NCBI RefSeq assembly: GCF_023534745.1 | Contig: NZ_JAMHJQ010000003.1 | Location: 124,001-188,000, forward strand | DNA: 64,000 bases | DNA from: Streptomyces sp. 35G-GA-8 | Lineage (GTDB): Bacteria; Actinomycetota; Actinomycetes; Streptomycetales; Streptomycetaceae | Reading direction: 5' to 3' | In this document: positions 17,101 through 25,335 of the stretch, piece after piece | How positions within the stretch are numbered: position 1 is the stretch's first letter | Layout of the letters: each line of letters begins with the position of its first letter | The notes under the pieces: model-generated | Databases searched by the model: none | Told to the model about the DNA's origin: nothing | Seen by the model: the letters and a program-made list of their open reading frames with translations, nothing else | Position numbers and translations under genes: made by a program

Positions 17101-17176
17101 GTACGAACGTACTGTGAACACCCTGAGTCGGAGAGTGACTTCTCTCCGTGACCGGCGGAGGATTGGTCTTGACCAA
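17101..17176 (+). promoter_or_regulatory. GntR upstream region with a dre-like operator and two further inverted repeats
   Basis: The 256-bp gap before the GntR gene holds three symmetric elements: GTACG-AA-CGTAC at 17101-17112, a 7-bp stem CGGAGAG/CTCTCCG at 17129-17148, and TTGGTCTTGACCAA at 17163-17176. The last closely matches the DasR responsive element core (TGGTCTAGACCA). An AT-rich stretch (17198-17226, including TTTAATAAA) follows. Autoregulation or cross-regulation by DasR is inferred from the motif alone. Confidence 0.55.
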
Positions 17177-17275
17177 GAGGATGGCCCGTCCTATCGTCAC
17201 TATTTAGTGCAGGAACCTTTAATAAACAAGGGCACGGAAAACCCGCCGGAGAGACGGCGATTGCGGAGGATCAGG

Positions 17276-18040
17276 GTGGGGACCACGCAGCTGGAAGCAG
17301 TGCCGGAGCCTAAGTACTGGCACCTCAAGACCGTGCTCGGCGAAGCGCTCGACTCCGACTTCGCGGTGGGGGAGGTCCTGCCCAACGAGCGTGATCTGGC
17401 CGCCCGTTTCGGGGTCGCCCGCGCCACGCTCAGGCAGGCGCTCGAACAGCTTGAGCTGGAAGGCCGGCTCCAGCGCCGCCGCGGGGTCGGCACGACCGTC
17501 GCCCCGCCGCGCGTGGGTGTCGACGTCTCCACCACCCAGCACGAATGGCCGGGCACCGTACAGGACGCCTGGCAGCCCGTCGACTGTGCCATGGCGCCCG
17601 CGCCCACCGCGGTGGCCCGGCTGCTGGAGACGGACGCCGACGAAGAGGTCCACACCGTCCGCAGGGTCCGCTCCACCCATGGCCAGGCCGTCGCGGCGGA
17701 ACTGCTCTACGTACCCGCCTCGTCGGTGCCCGAGCTGTCGGCCATCGAGTCCCCCGAGGGGCCCGTGCGTGCCCGCGCCGTCCTGCGTGAGCTCCAGCGC
17801 CTCGGCCTCGACGGCCAGGACCGCGCCGTGGAGCTGGGCTCCGCGCGCGCGGACGACGCCAGGGAGCTGGACCGGCTGCCCGGCGCGCCCGTCCTCGTCG
17901 TCACGACGCGCTATGTCGTGGCGGGCCGTCACGCCGCTGTATCGGTGGCCACGTACCGCGCCGACACCTGCCGGCTCACGTTCGGGGACTCCGGCGACCT
18001 GGAGATCAGCGAGGAGCCGCAGGAGCGCCGCGCGTCCTGA
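17276..18040 (+). CDS. GntR family regulator, HutC/DasR-like
   Basis: About 254 residues. The GntR wHTH is at roughly 10-80 (PKYWHLKTVLGEAL, LPNERDLAARFGVARATLRQALEQLELEGRLQ in two parts). A UTRA effector-binding domain of the HutC type follows at about 95-245 and ends with VATYRADTCRLTF. The overall plan matches DasR, the GlcN-6-P/GlcNAc-6-P sensor, but the sequence differs from DasR as I remember it, so a paralogue is more likely. GTG 17276 is preceded by GGAGGA at a good distance; the longer open frame upstream is not used. A dre-like palindrome lies about 100 bp upstream, and a ROK regulator converges on it, also suggesting sugar control. Confidence 0.9.
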   Translation: MGTTQLEAVPEPKYWHLKTVLGEALDSDFAVGEVLPNERDLAARFGVARATLRQALEQLELEGRLQRRRGVGTTVAPPRVGVDVSTTQHEWPGTVQDAWQPVDCAMAPAPTAVARLLETDADEEVHTVRRVRSTHGQAVAAELLYVPASSVPELSAIESPEGPVRARAVLRELQRLGLDGQDRAVELGSARADDARELDRLPGAPVLVVTTRYVVAGRHAAVSVATYRADTCRLTFGDSGDLEISEEPQERRAS

Positions 18041-18067
18041 AACCCGTTCACGCCCTCCGGTCCGCGA

Positions 18068-18090
18068 GGCCCGTCGCTCAGCGGCGGGCC
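18068..18090. terminator. Possible hairpin terminator at the 3' ends of convergent GntR and ROK genes
   Basis: GGCCCGTCGCT pairs with AGCGGCGGGCC over about ten pairs with one wobble. It overlaps the ROK stop codon. The loop is short, so the inner pairs probably open. It may serve both converging transcripts. Confidence 0.4.
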
Positions 18091-19235
18091 GTCACCGTAC
18101 GCTCCACCGCGAACAGTTCCTCCTCGACATGGTCGAGCGCCAGCCGCAGCGCGCCCGTGGCCACCGCCGCCTCGCCGAGCAGTGAGAGCGCCACGCGCGG
18201 CGGGCGCAGACAGAAGCGGGAGAGTTCCTGGCGCAGCGGGTCCAGTACACCGTCGAGCCCGGCGGCCCAGCCGCCGATCACCACCAGCTCCGGATCCAGC
18301 GCCAGCACCAGCGCCGCGACATCGTGCACCAGCCGCTCGATGAACCGCTCGACGGCCTCCTGAGCCCGCACGTCCCCGCCCTTGGCATCGGCGAAGACCT
18401 TCGCCACCGCCTGCTCGTCGAGCGGATGCAGCGGCTCGTCCGTCGTCGACAGCAGCGTCTCAGGACTCGCGCCGCGCCCCAGCAGATGCAGCGCCCCGAT
18501 CTCGCCGGCCGCGCCGCCGAAGCCGCGGTGCAGCCGCCCGCCGATCAGGGCGCCCGCGCCGGGGCTGAGCCCGGCCAGTACGAAGACGATGTCGTCGGAG
18601 TCGATGGCCGCGCCCTTCCACTGCTCGGCCACGGCCGCCGTGTTGGCGTCGTTCTCCACCAGCACCGGACAGCGGAACGAGCGCCGCAGCCGCTCGCCGA
18701 GCGGCAGCCCGGTCCACTGCGGCAGCGCGGTGCCCAGCCGTACGGTCCCGTCGGCCTCCACGATCCCGGGGCTGCCGACGCCGACGGCGCGCAGCGAACC
18801 GCGTGACACCCCCGTGCGGCGCAGCACATCGGCGACGACCAGCCGTACGCGTTCGAGGCGCTCGTCCGCGTCGGCCGTCTCCGAGACCACCCGGGAGCCG
18901 GCGCCCATGATCCGGCCGTCCAGCCCGGAGATCAGCGCGGCCACGCGGTGCGGGCCGATCTCGATGCCCAGCAGATAACCGGCCTCGGCCCGGAACCGGA
19001 ACCGGCGCGCCGGGCGGCCCTGCTTACGGGTCCCGCCCTCCGCCGGCGCCGACTCCACGACCAGGCCCGTTTCGATCAGCCCTTCCACCACGCCCTCGAC
19101 CGTCGGCCGGGAGAGCCCCGTGATCCGGGTCAGATCCGTCAGCGTGAGATCACCGGAGTCCCGCAAAGAGTGCAGCACCACCGCGGAGTTGATCCGCCGC
19201 AGGAGCGAAGGGTCTCCACCGGTCAGCCGCCCCAC
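18078..19235 (-). CDS. ROK family transcriptional regulator
   Basis: A 385-residue protein. The N-terminal winged helix (about 10-75) includes LTDLTRITGLSRPTVEGVVEGL. The ROK/ASKHA domain (about 85-380) starts LLGIEIGPHRVAALISGLDG and has the catalytic-loop equivalent VENDANTAAVAEQWKG. The zinc-binding CxCGxxGCxE motif expected after GGAAGEIG is missing; the region reads GALHLLGRGASPETLLS with no cysteines. That favours a sugar-sensing regulator over an active sugar kinase. The start is GTG 19235. It converges with the DasR-like GntR gene. The target genes are not identifiable here. Confidence 0.9.
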   Translation of the reverse strand: MGRLTGGDPSLLRRINSAVVLHSLRDSGDLTLTDLTRITGLSRPTVEGVVEGLIETGLVVESAPAEGGTRKQGRPARRFRFRAEAGYLLGIEIGPHRVAALISGLDGRIMGAGSRVVSETADADERLERVRLVVADVLRRTGVSRGSLRAVGVGSPGIVEADGTVRLGTALPQWTGLPLGERLRRSFRCPVLVENDANTAAVAEQWKGAAIDSDDIVFVLAGLSPGAGALIGGRLHRGFGGAAGEIGALHLLGRGASPETLLSTTDEPLHPLDEQAVAKVFADAKGGDVRAQEAVERFIERLVHDVAALVLALDPELVVIGGWAAGLDGVLDPLRQELSRFCLRPPRVALSLLGEAAVATGALRLALDHVEEELFAVERTVTARR

Positions 19236-19331
19236 GGTGTGTCCTCCAAGCTCGTGCGCGTGTAGGCGGATGGTACTCGGTGCCCGCCGGTGCTGCGAGT
19301 GGTGCGTCCCACCCGGGCGTTGGCGTGCGCG

Positions 19332-19832
19332 TCATGGGGCCGGGCGACGTAGCGTCCTCGGGAGGACGAACCACAGGCCGGTGAACAGGGTGAGCGTGGC
19401 GGCCGTGATCGCGACGGCGGCGGTCAGGCCGAGGACAACGTCCATGAGCAGGAGGACAACGCCGTTGAGCGCGAGGGCGAGAAAGACCAGCCCGACCTCG
19501 GCGAACCGCGCGGACAGGGCGACGATCCGGATCTTGGCGCCCCGGTGGAACAGCCCGCGGTGCAGCGCGACCGGCGTCGCGAGTACGGCCGAGGAGACCA
19601 CCGTGAGCAGCAACGTCACCACGTAGGTGCCGCGTTCGAAGTGATCGAGGTGCAGAAACCGGTTCGTGAAGGCCACGCCGAGAAGGAAGGCGAAGACGAT
19701 CTGCACGCCGGTCTGCACGACCCGCAGTTCCTGCAGAAGTTCGAGCAGGTTGCGGTCGGCCCGCTCGGCGGGCGTTTCCCAACTCAACGAAGGCGGATCG
19801 CCACCTGGCGCGATATGAGACATGAGTCCCAT
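19332..19832 (-). CDS. DUF6328 family small membrane protein
   Basis: A 166-residue protein with four hydrophobic segments: QIVFAFLLGVAF, YVVTLLLTVVSSAVLA, VGLVFLALALNGVVLLLM and LTAAVAITAATLTLF. A conserved N-terminal ADRNLLELLQELRVVQTG block precedes them. This layout matches DUF6328, an actinobacterial family with no assigned function. ATG 19832 has GGAG close upstream; ATG 19823 is a second possibility. Confidence 0.75.
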   Translation of the reverse strand: MGLMSHIAPGGDPPSLSWETPAERADRNLLELLQELRVVQTGVQIVFAFLLGVAFTNRFLHLDHFERGTYVVTLLLTVVSSAVLATPVALHRGLFHRGAKIRIVALSARFAEVGLVFLALALNGVVLLLMDVVLGLTAAVAITAATLTLFTGLWFVLPRTLRRPAP

Positions 19833-19943
19833 TGTTCTCCGGCAGCCCGGTCACCTCACGCGGCGCACCGCATCGCGCCCGAAAGGCCCCGGGTGAGGCG
19901 TCCTGTGCGGTCGGGGAACGACCCGCCCGCCCGGTCCGCGCCG

Positions 19944-20483
19944 CTACGCGGCCATCGCGGCGGCCCGCAGCCGCGCGAATTCCTCCGCCATCGTCCGTGC
20001 CGTCCAGTGCGCGTTCAGGCCGCTCGGGTTGGGCAAGGCCCAGATCCTGGTGTCACCCAGCGTCCGCTCCTGCGGCCCGACGCGCGCCTTCTTGTCGTCG
20101 AAGGCCGTCCGGTACGCCGTGATGCCCGCCACCGCCAGCCAGTTCGGCCGCAGCCGTGCCACCTTCGCCGCGAGCAGCCGGCCGCCCTCACGGAACTCCT
20201 CGTCGGTCAGTTCATCGGCCCGCGCCGTGGCCCGTGCCGCCACATTGGTGATGCCCAGGCCGTAGTTCAGCAGCTCGTCCTGTTCGGTGGGGCTCAGCTG
20301 TCGCGGGGTGAAGCCGGACAGGTGCAGCACCGGCCAGAACCGATTGCCGGGACGGGCGAAGTGGTGGCCCGTGGCCGCGGACATCAGACCCGGATTGATG
20401 CCGCAGAACAGCACACGCAGACCGCCCGCGACCACGTCGGGGATGACGCGGTCCCGGGCGGCTTCCAGTTCCTCGGGCCTCAT
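19944..20483 (-). CDS. mug: G/U mismatch-specific DNA glycosylase
   Basis: A 179-residue uracil-DNA-glycosylase-superfamily enzyme of the Mug/TDG family. Motif A is FCGINPGLMSAATG near residue 27, followed by HFARPGNRFWPVL. Motif B is LPNPSGLNAHW near residue 150. Asn in GINPG takes the role of the catalytic residue in this family. It removes uracil or ethenocytosine from mispairs, a useful function in GC-rich DNA prone to cytosine deamination. It lies 7 bp beyond the purB stop on the same strand, so co-transcription is likely. Confidence 0.93.
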   Translation of the reverse strand: MRPEELEAARDRVIPDVVAGGLRVLFCGINPGLMSAATGHHFARPGNRFWPVLHLSGFTPRQLSPTEQDELLNYGLGITNVAARATARADELTDEEFREGGRLLAAKVARLRPNWLAVAGITAYRTAFDDKKARVGPQERTLGDTRIWALPNPSGLNAHWTARTMAEEFARLRAAAMAA

Positions 20484-20490
20484 CCGGAGG

Positions 20491-21924
20491 TCACAGGATC
20501 GAGCCCGGCGTATAGCCCGCGGCCTCCGGGTGGCGCTTCACGATCTCCTCGACGCGGGACACCACCGTCGCGATCTGGTCCTCCGCCGCGCCCGTGAAGG
20601 AGAGCTTGTCCGCCATCAGCGCGTCCAGCGCGGCCCGGTCGAGCGGCATGCGGTCGTCCGCGGCCAGCCGGTCGAGGAGTTCGTTGCGCTCGGCGCCCTG
20701 TTCGCGCATGGCGAGGGCCGAGGCCACGGCGTGCTCCTTGATGACCTCGTGCGCGGCCTCACGGCCCACCCCGGCCCGTACGGCGCCCATCAGCACCTTG
20801 GTCGTGGCCAGGAACGGCAGATAGCGGTCCAGTTCACGCGCCACGACCGCGGGGAACGCGCCGAACTCGTCGATGACCGTCAGGAAGGTCTCCAGCAGCC
20901 CGTCGAAGGCGAAGAACGCGTCCGGCAGCGCCACCCGGCGGACCACCGAGCAGGAGACGTCGCCCTCGTTCCACTGGTCGCCCGCCAGCTCGCCGGTCAT
21001 CGACGCGTAGCCGCGCAGGATCACCATCAGGCCGTTGACCCGCTCGCAGGAGCGCGTGTTCATCTTGTGGGGCATCGCGGAGGAGCCGACCTGGCCGGGC
21101 TTGAAGCCCTCGGTGACCAGTTCGTGCCCGGCCATCAGCCGGATGGTTTTGGCGACCGAGGACGGCGCCGCCGCCAGCTGCACCAGCGCGGTCACCACGT
21201 CGTAGTCGAGCGAGCGGGGGTAGACCTGGCCGACGGAGGTGAAGGCCCGCGCGAAGCCCAGATGACCGGCGATGCGGCGCTCCAGCTCGGCCAGTTTCGC
21301 GGTGTCCCCGCCCAGCAGGTCGAGCATGTCCTGCGCGGTGCCGACCGGGCCCTTGATCCCGCGCAGCGGGTAGCGGCCGAGGAGATCGTCCAGGCGGCCG
21401 TACGCGACGAGCAGCTCGTCCGCGGCGGTCGCGAAGCGCTTGCCGAGCGTCGTGGCCTGCGCGGCGACGTTGTGCGAGCGGCCGGCCATGACCAGCTCCC
21501 CGTACTCGCCCGCGAGCTTGCCGAGGCGGGCGAGCACCGCGACCGTACGGTCCCGCATCAGCTCCAGGGACAGCCGGATCTGGAGCTGTTCGACGTTCTC
21601 CGTCAGATCGCGGGAGGTCATCCCCTTGTGCACCTGCTCATGGCCGGCGAGCGCGTTGAACTCCTCGATCCGCGCCTTCACATCGTGCCGGGTGACCTTC
21701 TCGCGCTCGGCGATCGACGCCAGATCGACCTGGTCGAGGACGCGCTCGTAGTCGGCGAGCGCGGACTCCGGCACCTCGATCCCCAGGTCCCGCTGGGCGC
21801 GCAGCACGGCCAGCCACAGCTGACGCTCCAGCTTCACCTTCTGCTCGGGCGACCACAGCACGGCCAGCTCCGTCGAGGCGTAGCGGCCGGCAAGGACATT
21901 GGGGATACGAGGCTTGGCAGTCAC
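20491..21924 (-). CDS. purB: Adenylosuccinate lyase
   Basis: About 477 residues, the usual Streptomyces PurB length. It carries the fumarase/aspartase-superfamily signature GSSAMPHKMN with the catalytic Ser near residue 285, MTSRDLTENVEQLQ near 105 and AGRSHNVAAQATTLGKRFA near 155. It cleaves SAICAR and adenylosuccinate in purine synthesis. GTG 21924 gives the canonical TAKPRIPNVLAGRYAS N-terminus; the upstream extension in frame is low complexity and runs into tandem repeats. mug follows it closely. Confidence 0.97.
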   Translation of the reverse strand: MTAKPRIPNVLAGRYASTELAVLWSPEQKVKLERQLWLAVLRAQRDLGIEVPESALADYERVLDQVDLASIAEREKVTRHDVKARIEEFNALAGHEQVHKGMTSRDLTENVEQLQIRLSLELMRDRTVAVLARLGKLAGEYGELVMAGRSHNVAAQATTLGKRFATAADELLVAYGRLDDLLGRYPLRGIKGPVGTAQDMLDLLGGDTAKLAELERRIAGHLGFARAFTSVGQVYPRSLDYDVVTALVQLAAAPSSVAKTIRLMAGHELVTEGFKPGQVGSSAMPHKMNTRSCERVNGLMVILRGYASMTGELAGDQWNEGDVSCSVVRRVALPDAFFAFDGLLETFLTVIDEFGAFPAVVARELDRYLPFLATTKVLMGAVRAGVGREAAHEVIKEHAVASALAMREQGAERNELLDRLAADDRMPLDRAALDALMADKLSFTGAAEDQIATVVSRVEEIVKRHPEAAGYTPGSIL

Positions 21925-21996
21925 GTGAAAGGATTCTATAGGCGGTTTGTGCAGGCCGGCGCCGCGGGCGTTTTTGTGGGTTGCTACGGAAGCCCG

Positions 21997-22075
21997 CGCG
22001 CGCCCCGCGTCTCCCACGGCTCACGCGCGCCCTGCGTCTCCCACGGCTCACGCGCCCTGCGTCGCCTACGGCTCA
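21997..22075. repeat. Three tandem ~27-bp repeats between purB and the SGNH hydrolase gene
   Basis: Units at 21997-22023 (27 bp), 22024-22050 (27 bp) and 22051-22075 (25 bp) share CTGCGTCTCCCACGGCTCA with few changes. The last unit covers the stop codon of the SGNH gene, so the array looks like slippage copies of that gene's tail in the purB leader. Confidence 0.85.
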
Positions 22076-22845
22076 TACGTCTCGTACGGCAGCAGCTCCG
22101 GCCGCTTCGCGGGCCGGCCGTCCCCCGAGGAGCGCCCCGTCACCCGGCGCATGATCCACGGCCCGAGATGCCGCCGGGCGAACCGGAGGTCGCTCGTCCG
22201 TCGCGCGGGCCATCCCACGGGCACGGCCGGCGGCAGCTCCGCGCGCCAGTCGTCCCGCGCGGCCAGCCCCAGCGTCTGCCAGACGGCCTCGGTGACCCGG
22301 CGATGGCCCTCGCCGGTCAGATGCAGCCGGTCCGCGTCCCAGAGCCGCTGATCACCGAGCACCGGAACCCCGTACAGATCCACGACGAGCGCGCCATGGC
22401 GCGCGGCCAGCTCGTCCACGAAGGAGAACAGCTCCTCCATCCGTGGCCGGAACCGCTCCATCACCGGGCCGTTCCGGCCCGGGCTGCGCATCAGCACCAG
22501 CTGTCCACAGGCCGGGGCGAGCCGTTCCACCGCCTCGGTGAGCAGTCCGCGCACCCGCCCCATGTCGACCTTCGGCCGCAGGGTGTCATTGAGCCCGCCG
22601 ACCAGCGTCACCAGATCCGGTTTCATCGCGGCGGCGACATCCACCTGTTCCGCGACGATCTGGCCGATGAGCTTTCCGCGTACGGCGAGATTCGCGTACC
22701 GGAACCCGGGGGTACGGGCCGCGAGCCGGCCGGCGAGCAGATCCGCCCAGCCGCGGTACGAGCCGTCGGGGAGGAGGTCGGACATGCCCTCCGTGAAGGA
22801 GTCACCGACCGCGACGAAACTGGTGTAGTTGGCATTCATCTCCAT
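22066..22845 (-). CDS. SGNH/GDSL-family hydrolase
   Basis: About 259 residues. Block I is FVAVGDSFTEGMSD near residue 10 (catalytic Ser). Block II Gly lies in NLAVRGKLIGQIV. Block III is LVGGLNDTLRP. Block V is DRLHLTGEGH (catalytic Asp and His). No signal peptide is evident, so the esterase is probably intracellular. ATG 22845 and ATG 22839 are both possible. The last codons overlap a tandem repeat array. The natural ester substrate is unknown. Confidence 0.9.
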   Translation of the reverse strand: MEMNANYTSFVAVGDSFTEGMSDLLPDGSYRGWADLLAGRLAARTPGFRYANLAVRGKLIGQIVAEQVDVAAAMKPDLVTLVGGLNDTLRPKVDMGRVRGLLTEAVERLAPACGQLVLMRSPGRNGPVMERFRPRMEELFSFVDELAARHGALVVDLYGVPVLGDQRLWDADRLHLTGEGHRRVTEAVWQTLGLAARDDWRAELPPAVPVGWPARRTSDLRFARRHLGPWIMRRVTGRSSGDGRPAKRPELLPYETYEP

Positions 22846-22892
22846 GGCGGAGCGATCGTACCGCTCGGTATGGACCACGCTGGGCCCAGGGC

Positions 22893-23909
22893 CTACATGT
22901 GCCTGCCCACCAGCTCGCGCAGCACGTCCTCCATCGTCACCAGCCCTTCGAGCCTGCCTTCCTCGTCCTCGACGGCGGCCAGATGGGTCCGGCTGCGGCG
23001 CATCGCCGTCAGTACGTCGTCCATCGGTGTCGTGGCCCGTACCCGCGCGATCGCCCGCATCCCCTGGACCGGGAACGGTTCGTCGCGCGGTACGGCGTCC
23101 AGCGCGTCCTTCACATGGAGATAGCCGAGGATCCGCCGCGAGGTGTCCACCACCGGGAAGCGCGAGAATCCGGTCTCCGCCGCCAGGCGCTCCAGCCCCT
23201 CCGGGGTGATCCCGAGCCGCGCGGTGACCACCCGCTCCAGGGGCATCACCACCTTGCGCACCGGCTTGCGTCCCAGCTCCAGCGCGTCGTGCAGCCGCTC
23301 GGCCGCCCGGTCGTCCAGCAGCCCCGCGTGGCCCGCGTCCGTGACCAGACGGGCCAGTTCGTCGTCGGAGAAGGTGGCGCTCACCTCGTCCCTCGTCTCC
23401 ACCCGGAGCAGCCGCAGCAGCGCGTTGGCGAAGGCGTTGACCGTGAAGATCACCGGGCGCAGCGCCCGCGCCAGCGCGACCAGCGGCGGGCCGAGAAGCA
23501 GCGCCGCCCGCGCGGGACCGGCCAGGGCGACATTCTTCGGCACCATCTCGCCGAGCAGCATGTGCAGATAGGTGGCCACGGTGAGCGCGATGAGGAACGA
23601 GATCAGATGCACCAGGCCGTGCGGCACCCCCACCGCGTCGAAGACCGGCTCCAGCAGATGCGCGATGGCCGGTTCGGCGACGATACCGAGCACCAGCGTG
23701 CACAGCGTGATGCCCAGCTGCGCCGCCGCCAGCAGCGCCGACACATGCTCCAGCCCCCAGATGACGTGGTGCGCCCGCCGGTTGCCGGCCTCCGCCTCCG
23801 GCTCGATCTGGCTGCGGCGTACGGAGATCAGGGCGAACTCGGACGCGACGAAGAAGGCGTTGACGACCAGCGTCAGCAGACCGACGAACAGCTGGAGCGC
23901 GGTGATCAT
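22893..23909 (-). CDS. CNNM/CorC-type transporter with CBS domains (second of pair)
   Basis: A 338-residue hemolysin-family membrane protein. The DUF21/CNNM transmembrane domain covers about 1-190 (FVGLLTLVVNAFFVASEFAL, LGEMVPKNVAL). Two CBS domains follow at about 200-335. The C-terminal CorC_HlyC domain of the longer paralogue is absent; the protein ends soon after LVTMEDVLRELVG. Homologues take part in Mg2+/Co2+ handling. Its start overlaps the stop of the upstream paralogue by four bases (23906-23909), so the two are coupled and may form a heteromer. Confidence 0.9.
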   Translation of the reverse strand: MITALQLFVGLLTLVVNAFFVASEFALISVRRSQIEPEAEAGNRRAHHVIWGLEHVSALLAAAQLGITLCTLVLGIVAEPAIAHLLEPVFDAVGVPHGLVHLISFLIALTVATYLHMLLGEMVPKNVALAGPARAALLLGPPLVALARALRPVIFTVNAFANALLRLLRVETRDEVSATFSDDELARLVTDAGHAGLLDDRAAERLHDALELGRKPVRKVVMPLERVVTARLGITPEGLERLAAETGFSRFPVVDTSRRILGYLHVKDALDAVPRDEPFPVQGMRAIARVRATTPMDDVLTAMRRSRTHLAAVEDEEGRLEGLVTMEDVLRELVGRHM

Positions 23910-25240
23910 CCCTCCTCCTCACCGTCCCCGGCCGAGGACGGGGGCGCGCGCAGCAGCAGCCGGGCCGCGCGCCGTCCCGTGGCGTCCACGACCTCCAGCT
24001 CCCAGCCGTCCAGCACGAGACGGTCGCCCTCGGCGGGGATACGACCCAGCTCCGTGGCGACCAGACCGGCGAGCGTCTCGTAGGGCCCCTCCGGCATCCG
24101 CAGTCCGACGGCCCTCAGCTGGTCGGCCCGCGCCGCGCCGTCCGCCGACCAGAGCCCATGGCCCTCCGCGTCCTCGCCCAGCAGCGCGAGACCGGGGATC
24201 TCCTGCGGATCGTGCTCGTCGCGCACCTCGCCGACGACCTCCTCGACGATGTCCTCCAGCGTCACGACGCCCGCCGTCCCGCCGTACTCGTCGACGACGA
24301 CGGCCATCGTGGCGCCGCTCGACAACCGGTCGAGCAGCTGGTCCACCGTCAGGGTCTCCGGCACCCGCAGCGGTTCGCGCAGCAGCCCGGCCACCGGCTG
24401 CCGGGGCCGCCGCTCGGCGGGGAGCGCCAGTACGTCCTTGATGTGCGCGGTGCCGACGACGGTGTCGAGACTGCCCCGGTAGACGGGAAAGCGCGACAGG
24501 CCGGTGGCGCGGCTGGCGTTGGCGACATCCTCCGCGGTGGCGCGCACATCGAGGGCCATCACCCGCACCCGTGGGGTCATCACGTTCTCGGCGGTCAGCG
24601 CGGACAGGCTGAGCGTCCGTACGAACCGCTCGGCGGTGTCCGCCTCCAGCGCGCCCTCCTTCGCGGAGTGCCGGGCAAGGGCGGCCAGCTCGTTCGGTCC
24701 GCGCGCGGAGGCCAGCTCCTCGGTGGGCTCAAGGCCGAACCCGCGCACGATCCGGTTCGCGGTGCTGTTGAGATGGCCGATGAACGGACGGAAGACCGCG
24801 CTGAAATACCGCTGGGGAGTGCCCACCACCTTGGCGACGGCCAGCGGCGACGAGATCGCCCAGTTCTTCGGCACCAGCTCGCCGACGATCATCAGGAAGA
24901 CGGTCGACAGCGCCGTACCGATCACCAGCGCCACCGAGGAGGAGACGGCGGGGGACAGCCCCACGGCCTCGACCGGACCCCGGATCAGTCTGGCGATGGA
25001 CGGCTCGGAGAGCATGCCCACCACCAGATTGGTCACGGTGATCCCCAGCTGGGCGCCGGAGAGCTGGAAGGTGAGGCTCCGTACGGCCTTCAGCGCCCCC
25101 GCCGCGCCCCGCTCCCCGCGCGCGGCGGCCCGTTCCAGCTCCCCGCGCTCGACGGTGGTGAGGGAGAACTCCGCCGCCACGAAGGCCCCGCAGGTGAGCG
25201 ACAGCAGCACCGCCACGATGAGCAGCAGCACCTCGGTCAT
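23906..25240 (-). CDS. CNNM/CorC-type transporter with CBS and CorC_HlyC domains (first of pair)
   Basis: A 444-residue protein: DUF21 membrane domain at about 1-200 with VGELVPKNWAIS, two CBS domains at about 215-340 including VVDEYGGTAGVVTLEDIVEE, and a C-terminal CorC_HlyC domain at about 355-435 (RAVGLRMPEGPYETLAGLV). CNNM proteins are linked to magnesium and divalent-cation export or sensing. The shorter paralogue is translationally coupled downstream, a common actinomycete tandem. Confidence 0.92.
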   Translation of the reverse strand: MTEVLLLIVAVLLSLTCGAFVAAEFSLTTVERGELERAAARGERGAAGALKAVRSLTFQLSGAQLGITVTNLVVGMLSEPSIARLIRGPVEAVGLSPAVSSSVALVIGTALSTVFLMIVGELVPKNWAISSPLAVAKVVGTPQRYFSAVFRPFIGHLNSTANRIVRGFGLEPTEELASARGPNELAALARHSAKEGALEADTAERFVRTLSLSALTAENVMTPRVRVMALDVRATAEDVANASRATGLSRFPVYRGSLDTVVGTAHIKDVLALPAERRPRQPVAGLLREPLRVPETLTVDQLLDRLSSGATMAVVVDEYGGTAGVVTLEDIVEEVVGEVRDEHDPQEIPGLALLGEDAEGHGLWSADGAARADQLRAVGLRMPEGPYETLAGLVATELGRIPAEGDRLVLDGWELEVVDATGRRAARLLLRAPPSSAGDGEEEG

Positions 25241-25335
25241 CGATTCACCTCCGTCCAGGAGCGGTCAGCCCCAGGATCGGTCAGCGAGGAGAGGATCGCG
25301 CGACGTCGGCCCTCCGGGGGCCGCCTCCCGGCGGA

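Noticed and set aside
16793-17275. N-terminal extension of the GntR regulator
   Set aside because: The frame is open through the sigma-factor gene and promoter, but the GGAGGA-preceded GTG at 17276 gives the normal domain start.
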